DNA from: Erpetoichthys calabaricus
Taxonomy: Eukaryota > Chordata > Cladistia > Polypteriformes > Polypteridae
Direction: 5' to 3'
Assembly (NCBI RefSeq): GCF_900747795.2
Contig: NC_041401.2
Location: forward strand, 120,873,722-120,937,721
DNA: 64,000 bases
The notes beneath the pieces were generated by a model. That model did not search any database, was not told the DNA's origin, and worked only from the letters and a program-made list of their open reading frames with translations. Of this stretch, positions 57,501-64,000 are shown piece after piece. Within the stretch, counting starts at the first letter, position 1. Every line of letters starts with the position of its first letter. A program made the translations under genes and the position numbers.

Positions 57501-60500
57501 TTAAGCAAAACATAGTTTAGCTGTATCTTTGCCTTCTTCCTATATTTTCCCTACTTGGTAGATTCATAGCCATTCAAAACTGCATATTTATAAATGTTAA
57601 TACAAGATTGAAATGGCTATACATACCATATACACAATTGTTGTAATTAAGAATCTCACCTTACCTGCTAAATAAAAAACTGACTCAGAAGGATTATAGT
57701 GCCCTTTAGCTTATAACTGATAAACGTTTAGAAATTACAGCAAAAGATTTTTAAAAACTTCAGAAACTTTGATTCCACTTATTCTGTTTAAATATGGAAT
57801 GGAGGTGGAATCAAATGTGAATTTTTACAGATGTTTATGCTACGCTGATTTGTCACTTTCAGTATGAATTGGGGGGGTCAGTGGTTAGTGTAATTATTTG
57901 ACAGCAGCAAAAAGTGCAGCTGCGTTTCTGGCCACAATTTAAGCAGGCAGAAATGTTCAAAAAGCCTTTCATCCAAAACTTGGTGGTGCAAAAGTTCAGT
58001 TAAAGGCATGCCCCGTCTCAAACAGAGAAGGAGGAACAGATCTAGCAAAAGCTTTCTCAAGGTCTATAAAAAGCAACAGCAGAGTGTCAAGGGATGAGAT
58101 GCAAGCAGTATACAAGACTGATTAAAATATGTATGGTGAATGAATCAAGTGTGGCAGTCTTTGTGAAGCTGGAATAGGAGAGTAGTTTGAAATGAGATTG
58201 GAATTACATAGTGGTTTTAAGGTTAAGGTTAGGCGCACATGATGATACAGCGCATTGCCGCACCCACCACATGACAAACCACCTCAGGATCCCAGATTAG
58301 GACCCGAGTGCAGCCATGCAACGGGTGACACCTCAGCACCACACTACTTCAGATGGAATGGAACAGTGCGGGTTTTTATTATGGTGGCTGGAGTGCCAAT
58401 TCTGCCACCAACCCCCAAGGTGTGGAATACTCTTGTTATAAAGGGATGGCTGCAAAGATAAAAGGAAAAACACAAGACAATTGTGAGACCAGAAGTGTTA
58501 TGTGGTGCAGAAACCTGAGGAGTAAGTAGAAGGGAGACTGGAAAAAAATGGAGTTTAAGAGATGAAAATGCTGCAATGGGTGTGCAGAATGAACAAACAG
58601 ATTAAGTTGAAAATAGGTACATTAGGAGAAGCTAAATGTGAAACAGATACAGTGGATGATGGAGAGAAGATTGCAGTGGGATGGGCGCATATGAACAGTG
58701 TGCTGAGTAGAGTGTTTGATATGGCAGTGCTAGAAGAAAGAACCAGAAGGAGACCAAAATAGGATGGAATGATGTGGTAGTGAAAGATATGTAGGAGGGT
58801 GGATATATGGAAGCTTACATAATGGTTGGTGACACCAGATGAGGGAGAATTCAATGCGAAAGGAGACAAAAATAAGACATCACCTGAAGTGTGCTTTTCT
58901 TTGTCTTCCTCACCAGAAGTATGTGTGTATTTCTTTTTTGTTGAGTGTAAATTTCATTGGAATGGATACATTACAGGTCAGTAAAACATGCTACACTTTC
59001 CTTTTTCAGAACTCATACCTCACTCCTACTCCTGTGGAGAGCAGAAAAAAATAATGCGAAATAATAATTCCGAGATTCTGAAATATCAAATGGTTGCAAT
59101 AGTCTGGAACATTGTTTTACTTCAGGATAGACACCGGCCCAATTAAAAAAAACAAAAATTGAGCCTTTCCCAGTAAAGTGAATTTATTTTTTTTATTTTT
59201 AAGTAAAATAGCATGTTTCTACCTTTGTATGTGGGTTAATATTCTTCCAGGTGAGCGGGATAGGATACATGCTAGTAACATAGTGTAAATGATCTGCTAT
59301 TGTTAAACAGTAATTTTCTATTGGGTGTTAGTAGTCTATCAGTTCTTTTTAGGGTTGGAGATAATTGTGATTCCTAAACAATCCCCAAACACATTACAAG
59401 TGTTTCAATGCATTTGTCACAAGACCTGGCTTAACCCAATATTACAAATAGAGGAAGAGTGTATTTTTTTTATAGTGCTGACTGCCAGTCTGTCACATGT
59501 TGGCTGTAAATCTTTTAATGACATTGAATATTGAATAGGTGTTGAAGAAAGAGACTGGAAAGTGTGAAGCTGATTGCAGGAAAGGTCAAGGTTATTGTCC
59601 GAGGCAAAAGAGATGTTTACTCAAAGTATTGGAGAGATTGGATTTTTAAGATGTCTACAAGTGGAACATAAAAAGCTTAATGGTGTGAAAAGTAGGCCAC
59701 AGAGAGCCAGTGCAGCCTTTGTGGTAAATGTGTGAAATGGACGACCAGGTGCTAATGTAGCTAATGTAAAATTAAATGTGCCAGTGGAGTACAGAAGTTG
59801 TCATACTCCAAAGATGCTTGCACGTGTGTGGACAAATTCCATGAAGCTATCCAAATATTTATAGAAGGTATGAGGAGTTGTGTATAGGTGTATGGTTGGT
59901 GAAAATAGCAAACAGGTGAATGTACAGAGTATCTCTGAAGTAGGGGATGATGAGTTTTGAGAGGAAAAAATTATATGGAGATAGAGTGCATAAACAGTTA
60001 GGCAGGTTGGAGAGATGAATCTAAGGATGGGGAATGAAATATTGACATTCTCCAAGAAAATTTGCATTGTTGTGTAAAAGAAGACCACAAAAAAATAAGT
60101 TGGCAACAGGCAAGACATATTGGGACTATGCTCAGAATCAAACACAGTGAACAGTTGTGTGAACGGAAAATGCAAAGGTCATCGGTGTAAATGTTTAAAA
60201 TATGTGTTGTCCATGGGCAGAAACTGTCTCTGAATCACTTGGTGCTACTGAATTAGATTCCAAGCTGAAACATGATAAACAGAGGGCGGTGACTTGAGTT
60301 TTTTTATGTTACCTTTGATGGAATGCATATCTATGAAGAAAATGCATTCAGTGGTCCTGGCATGATAAACTGATGACTGCCCTTACAAAACTAATGACAC
60401 TTACGACAAATTTCTTAAAGAGCATATGATGCTGTGCGTGAGGGAGGATGTTTTTTCAGCATTGCAGATCCAGAAAAAAAGGTTAGAAATTTGATATCCA

Positions 60501-63341
60501 AAAAATCTGTTTTGTCTTTTCATATTCCACACTTTCAGTAATGTAGGGAATGTGATCAATGCTGTGGTTCCTGAAGTCAGTAATAGTTTCTTAGTCCTAT
60601 AGGGCTGCTGTCTTGATGGCAACTTAACATTCAACGTGGGGCTGTTATCTTGGCATCAGTTTTCCGGATTTGTAGTCTTTGCTTCTACAGATATGTAGTT
60701 GGTATCCAATTACAGAGGTGTCATCAGCAAATTGTATGATACCATTGTTGTGTTTTCTAGCCTTAGAGTCATTGGTAAATAGGAACTACAGCAGACCTAA
60801 GAAGCACCAGTATTTAAAATGAGTCTGACTGTTGCCTGTTCTCACAACATATGAGCTGTTAAATAAAGTGTTGCTCTGTTTACTTGTAAAAGCAGCACCA
60901 AGTTTATAAGTGTAATAAAGCTGATGCTTTGTTCAGAAACATGTATTTAGATTTTTGCATGCTCTATTGTAATTTGTTTAAGCCAAATTCCAGGGTTTAT
61001 GTTGTTCTTGAAATTTATCATTACAAATGACAGTATTTTTTTCTTTTCTTTTTTCTATCCTTCGTAATATGGCTCACCCTCTCACTTGCTCTGTATTGTC
61101 TGCAGCACTATCCTAAAAATGATTTATGTAATCTATCACCTAGTGACATTGTTAATGCCTGTAATAAACAGTGTTACTGGCGTCACAGTGTCATTGCAGT
61201 ATTTATTGGCGCCTGCTGTTTAATTTCTAAGCTAGTTTATTTTTGAAAAATGTAAACAGTTCTCCTAGTATCTGCCTGAGTTTCCTCTTGGTATTCTCAT
61301 GTCCCAAAGCCATATGTGTTACGTTAATCGGGAACCCAGAATTGCTCAGAAGGAGTGTGTGCCTAATTGTGTTCGACTTTCTGCCTTTTATTGGTTTCCG
61401 TCTTACTCTTGACACTACAGAAATCCTGAACCTTAAAGTGGATTTGGCAATGGATAGATGGACAAATCTATACACCCATCCATTTTCCAACACGGGTAAT
61501 CTAAACTTGGGGTCATGGAGAGTGTGAGTCTCTCTAGGTGACATTAGGTGTAATGTAGGGAGTAGCATTAGAAAGTTTGCTCTCATCCACTCATGCTGGC
61601 AAGTTTAGAGATTGGTAATTGACCTAACATTTGCACTTTTGGATGTGGCAGAAGAACTGGAATACCTAGCGAAGGTTCTTGTAGATATGGCATATCGTGC
61701 AGATTTACACATATACCTTTAACAGGCTGAGGTACAAACCAAGTGTTCATCATACCACCCTATATATCCTCATTTCCTAAAGTCAGTTTATTCTGTTAAG
61801 AGTTGCATAAAGCCAAAGCATTGATTGCCAGCATTGGGTTCAATGAAAGATCTGACAATGGACAGGGCATCAGTCCATCAGTGGGCACTCCAGCACACAT
61901 ATCCAGATTCATTACATAAACATGACCAGTATAGATCATCTTTGGTGATGTGATGGTAAAATGGCTGTGACTTCTATTCCTCATCCTTGATTCATCTCTC
62001 TGTCTATCTCTTTATTTCTCTATCCATATCAGTTCAGTATTTTTGTTTATTTTCGCTCAAGTCTTTTGTTAACGTTATTAGTGTTATTTTGTACTTAGTC
62101 TGATAGCTCTAGCGATTGTTTTGATCTCAAAATCTTCAATTTCCTCTTTTTTTTTTAAGGTATAGCATTTTTCTGTGGAGAGGTACAAAAAGTTATGAAA
62201 TTATTATTTATCCATCCATCCATCCATTTTCGGAACCCACTTATTCCAATTTAGTGTTGCAGGGGGCTAGAGTTTATCCCAGCAGGATGTTCATTTAACA
62301 TAGTGAGAGTAGGTGGATACTGTAAATAAAGCAAAGTCAAAGGACAAGTGAATAGTAAATGGTAGATGTAGAAACTAAAGAGCAAAACCTGATAGACTTG
62401 GAAAGAATTAAGTACTCATGGGCTCTTAAGAGTATAATAATTACTCATTAGTTTTGTTAGTGTGTATCAAAATGCTAATGATAATAATGCGACAGACCGG
62501 AAGCTACTGTATGTTTCAGTTTTGCTCAGAAATCATAATTATAGATGTCAGACAGAAGGACTTCTTATGAAGACAAATGACTATACGCATATATTGGGCT
62601 AATTGCATACTAAAACACCCACAAACTGAAGCTGCACTTATCCAACTATTACCATCCACAGCCTCTGACTTCATACATTTTGCTTTTCCACATATACTTG
62701 ATTTTGCAGGCACGTTGCATGTAAGTTACAACTAGTTGTTCCTTTATGCTATCAGATTTGCACTCGCAAAAAGCTTTCTGAATATCTACAGAAGATGGAT
62801 TTTTTTTGTTTCCCCCTTAATATATTATGTTTTTCATAATTAGATTTTTTTAGCACTTCTGTTTTTTTCCCCCTGATGTTTTGAAAGAGTTGCATCCAAA
62901 TCCTGATTCATTTTATTTCATGGTTGTAATGTTTTATTTTTAAAACCTTATTATACAAAACACTGATTATTTGAAAGAGAAACTGATAAACTATCATGCC
63001 AGTAAACTTGTGCATTAATTTCTGATGGTGTTTATTTTTGGAAGTGTAAATCCTTTTATGGAGTATACCTTGGGCGTTTTTTCCAAATTTCTACCAGTTC
63101 TTTTACAAAACAGTCCTCTGCCATTGCATCTGGAGATTTAAATAAAGTATTTTTCATGTTCTGCTATAGCAGTGCATTTTTGTTGCTTTGTATATTTCCT
63201 TACCAGTTTTTCATATATATTATTTTTCAGCATCGTTTTGAGAAAGATCTGAAACGTGTATGGAAGAAAGCGGGGCTCAAGAATGCTCCTGAAGGATGGC
63301 ACACCCCCAAGATTTATGTCAGACAGGGCAAGTCTGACTGA
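54596..63341 (+). CDS. AURKAIP1: Aurora kinase A-interacting protein / mitochondrial small ribosomal subunit protein mS38, three coding exons
   Basis: In mitochondria this is mS38 of the 28S subunit, a very basic protein near the decoding region; it was first described as an Aurora-A partner. Coding exons are 54596-54629, 54893-55425 and 63231-63341. Donors GTAAGT and GTGAGG and acceptors TTTTAAG and TTTTTCAG fit. The first intron interrupts a glycine codon (phase 1); the second is phase 0. The product has 225 residues; human is 199. The N-terminus ([20 protein letters not shown]) looks like an import presequence. A less conserved middle follows. The C-terminal mS38/COX24 domain is about residues 160-219: [40 protein letters not shown] and [13 protein letters not shown]. 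All diagnostic parts are intact. Intron 2 (7.8 kb) holds a MITE, SINE and LINE pieces. Confidence 0.96.
55426..56164. other. AURKAIP1 intron 2, first part, nothing recognised
   Basis: Begins at the GTGAGG donor. AT-rich, with no recognisable element until about 56165. Confidence 0.45.
56165..56615 (+). mobile_element. SINE-like repeat with L2-type 3' tail
   Basis: GTGCTGTCCTTTGGATGAGA, GTAAAACCGATGTTCTGAGA and AAAGATCCCGGGGTATCGTT form a block common in fish and amphibian genomes. A GGTTGGATACTGCACATTGG word follows, and the end AAGTGCTTTGAGTAGCTGG and GAGCTATATAAATG is the L2-type 3' tail. I am confident it is a dispersed repeat but not of its official family name. Confidence 0.65.
56822..57498. 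mobile_element. Non-autonomous hAT (Charlie-like) MITE in AURKAIP1 intron 2
   Basis: The left end is CAAGGATTTTAAACTCCAGT and the right end in reverse is CAGGTATCCCAAACTCCAGT, followed by matching CCTGGAAGGGATGCAGTGGC-like sequence. The flanks ATTTAAAC (56814-56821) and TTTTAAGC (57499-57506) match at 6 of 8 positions, a worn target duplication. The inside matches the copy at 44999-45702. Confidence 0.8.
57507..58231. other. AURKAIP1 intron 2, nothing recognised
   Basis: No exon or repeat recognised. Confidence 0.4.
58232..58432 (-). repeat. Unclassified dispersed repeat, copy 2
   Basis: Matches 23341-23550 in order over about 200 bp (CACCACATGACAAACCACCT, CAGATTAGGACCC, CCAATTCTGCCACCAACCCC). 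It keeps a longer middle with TTTTTATTATGGTGGCTGGA. Strand arbitrary; family unknown to me. Confidence 0.6.
58488..58860 (+). mobile_element. RTE-like LINE 3' fragment in AURKAIP1 intron 2
   Basis: The + strand reads [10 protein letters not shown], then [20 protein letters not shown], then AVGWAHMN and [13 protein letters not shown]. This matches the order of the LYGAETW, MRMLRWMCGVTRMDKIRN, RLRWFGHV and GRP-K motifs of LINE C-termini. Frames change several times and the copy is old. It resembles 53550-53970 in kind but is not the same subfamily. Confidence 0.6.
58861..60399. other. AURKAIP1 intron 2, nothing recognised
   Basis: A 124-codon open frame on the minus strand (59801-60175) is rich in Phe, Ser and Thr and lacks known motifs; it is probably chance. 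Confidence 0.4.
60400..60830 (-). mobile_element. LINE reverse transcriptase fragment (L2/CR1-like) in AURKAIP1 intron 2
   Basis: The minus strand reads [20 protein letters not shown] with the FADDT catalytic motif near 60740. Further on, [20 protein letters not shown] and [17 protein letters not shown] line up with the KT-E-IVDFR and V-FRFLGV-IS motifs that follow in this LINE group. Strongly decayed. Confidence 0.5.
60831..61464. other. AURKAIP1 intron 2, nothing recognised
   Basis: No exon or element recognised. Confidence 0.4.
61465..61740 (-). mobile_element. Old V-SINE-like SINE
   Basis: ACCCATCCATTTTCCAACAC, then GGGGTCATGGAGAGTGTGAG, AGAGATTGGTAATTGACCTA and GTGGCAGAAGAACTGGAATA keep the order of the tail and core of the young SINEs, with strong divergence and a lost head. 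Confidence 0.55.
61741..62206. other. AURKAIP1 intron 2, nothing recognised
   Basis: No exon or element recognised. Confidence 0.4.
62207..62300 (-). mobile_element. SINE tail fragment
   Basis: (ATCC)n followed by ATTTTCGGAACCCACTTATT, GTTGCAGGGGGCTAGAG and TATCCCAGCAGGATG matches the tail-proximal part of fish V-SINE-type repeats; the rest is absent. Confidence 0.55.
62301..63230. other. AURKAIP1 intron 2, last part
   Basis: AT-rich; ends with a T-rich polypyrimidine stretch and CAG at 63228-63230, the acceptor of exon 3. Confidence 0.45.
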
Positions 63342-63425
63342 GAACACCATTACTTTTTTATATGTGTGTGTATGTATGTATGTATGTATGTGTGTGCGTG
63401 TATCAAATAAATAATGTCGTGTACC
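63342..63425 (+). other. AURKAIP1 3' UTR
   Basis: Short 3' UTR containing a TGTG/TGTA simple repeat (63363-63402), then AATAAA at 63406-63411. Confidence 0.6.
63406..63411 (+). terminator. Likely AURKAIP1 polyadenylation signal
   Basis: AATAAA 65 bp after the stop codon, followed by GTCGTGTACC; the only strong signal close to the stop. Confidence 0.65.
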
Positions 63426-64000
63426 AGCTGGACTCTTGACTTTTTCTACTGTACATGTTTACTTTTTTATTATCTAAAGATTGATTTACATTAGAGCCAT
63501 TAGAAATGAAAATCTGAAAGGTTAATGCTTACATGCTGCCCGCTGGAATACTGTTCCATTGGTTTGTGTTGGTTATGGGAGTGGGTCTTAAAGAGCTTTA
63601 AGAGGTAGTGTCACGAGGCATTTGATACATAGGTAAAGTCTGTTGGTGATTACATGCTTTTATACTTTGCACGTGATCACAACAAATATATGAGAAGACA
63701 AGTCACAAAAACATTGAAAAGTAATATCCACTAGCTGTCATTGGCAGTCAAAATTATGTTCTTACAAATTACATCACCATAACATTTTACTATATTTGAC
63801 CACATAGGATTACCACCTGAAAGAGTTTTTTTACACTTTGTTTACGTTATTTAAAGAAATTATCTTTTAAGAAAGTCTTAAGTTTTATTTTTCCATATAA
63901 ATTAAAATATTTTGTTTACTTCGCTGACCACTGAGTTGGAGGTACTAATGTGGAAATTCCTTTCAGTTTTTGGAACCTTGCTTCCACAGGATACACCCCA
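63426..64000. other. Intergenic, nothing recognised
   Basis: AT-rich end of the window without an exon or element that I recognise. Confidence 0.45.

Noticed and set aside
61243-61586. Overlapping 94- and 119-codon open frames on both strands
   Set aside because: They overlap an old SINE and show no conserved motif; intronic noise.

Overview
This window is vertebrate nuclear DNA, most likely from a ray-finned fish. It holds two ordinary host genes with GT-AG introns in a large amount of dispersed-repeat DNA: tRNA-derived SINEs with a V-SINE-like core, several Tc1/mariner families, hAT elements with 8-bp target duplications, Helitrons, and several LINE clades. The repeat mix suits a non-teleost ray-finned fish such as a bichir or reedfish, but that is an impression of repeat style and not something the sequence proves. 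I found no bacterial genes, CRISPR arrays, or rRNA or stand-alone tRNA genes.

Both protein genes lie on the + strand and both encode mitochondrial ribosome proteins. MRPL20 (bL20m, large subunit) has four coding exons between 35073 and 37085. AURKAIP1 (mS38, small subunit) has three coding exons between 54596 and 63341, including a 7.8-kb second intron full of repeats. Both have short GC-richer promoter segments with ETS-like (GGAAG) motifs; MRPL20 also has YY1-like ATGGCGGC motifs. This is the usual promoter style of nuclear genes for mitochondrial ribosome proteins. In human the two genes flank CCNL2 in the same order and orientation. I see no CCNL2 exons in the 16.8 kb between them here.

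Layout: 1-870 is a CpG-rich segment that may be the promoter or first exon of an unseen gene. 870-9700 is intergenic, with hAT and Tc1 remnants, a 60-bp minisatellite, and a three-level nest at 5025-7345 (SINE inside hAT inside Tc1). 9700-15600 has an old LINE interrupted by a second LINE, then another LINE tail. 16.9-17.9 kb is a hAT MITE carrying a SINE. 18.5-20.6 kb is a fossil Ty3/Gypsy element of the Gmr1-like type. 21-28 kb has AT-rich degenerate tandem repeats, a long (TA)n tract, one young Tc1 element and one half copy. 30.5-33.2 kb has two head-to-head SINEs and a Tc1 remnant ending in a tetranucleotide array. 35.0-37.8 kb is MRPL20. 38-54 kb is repeat-rich, with two Helitrons, two hAT MITEs, three Tc1-like elements (one inside an L1/Tx1-like LINE), a near-perfect hairpin and a LINE 3' end. 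54.0-63.4 kb is AURKAIP1.

Nothing here looks like a new biochemical system. The most informative content is the insertion chronology recorded by nested elements with visible target-site duplications, the missing CCNL2, and a few unclassified repeats.
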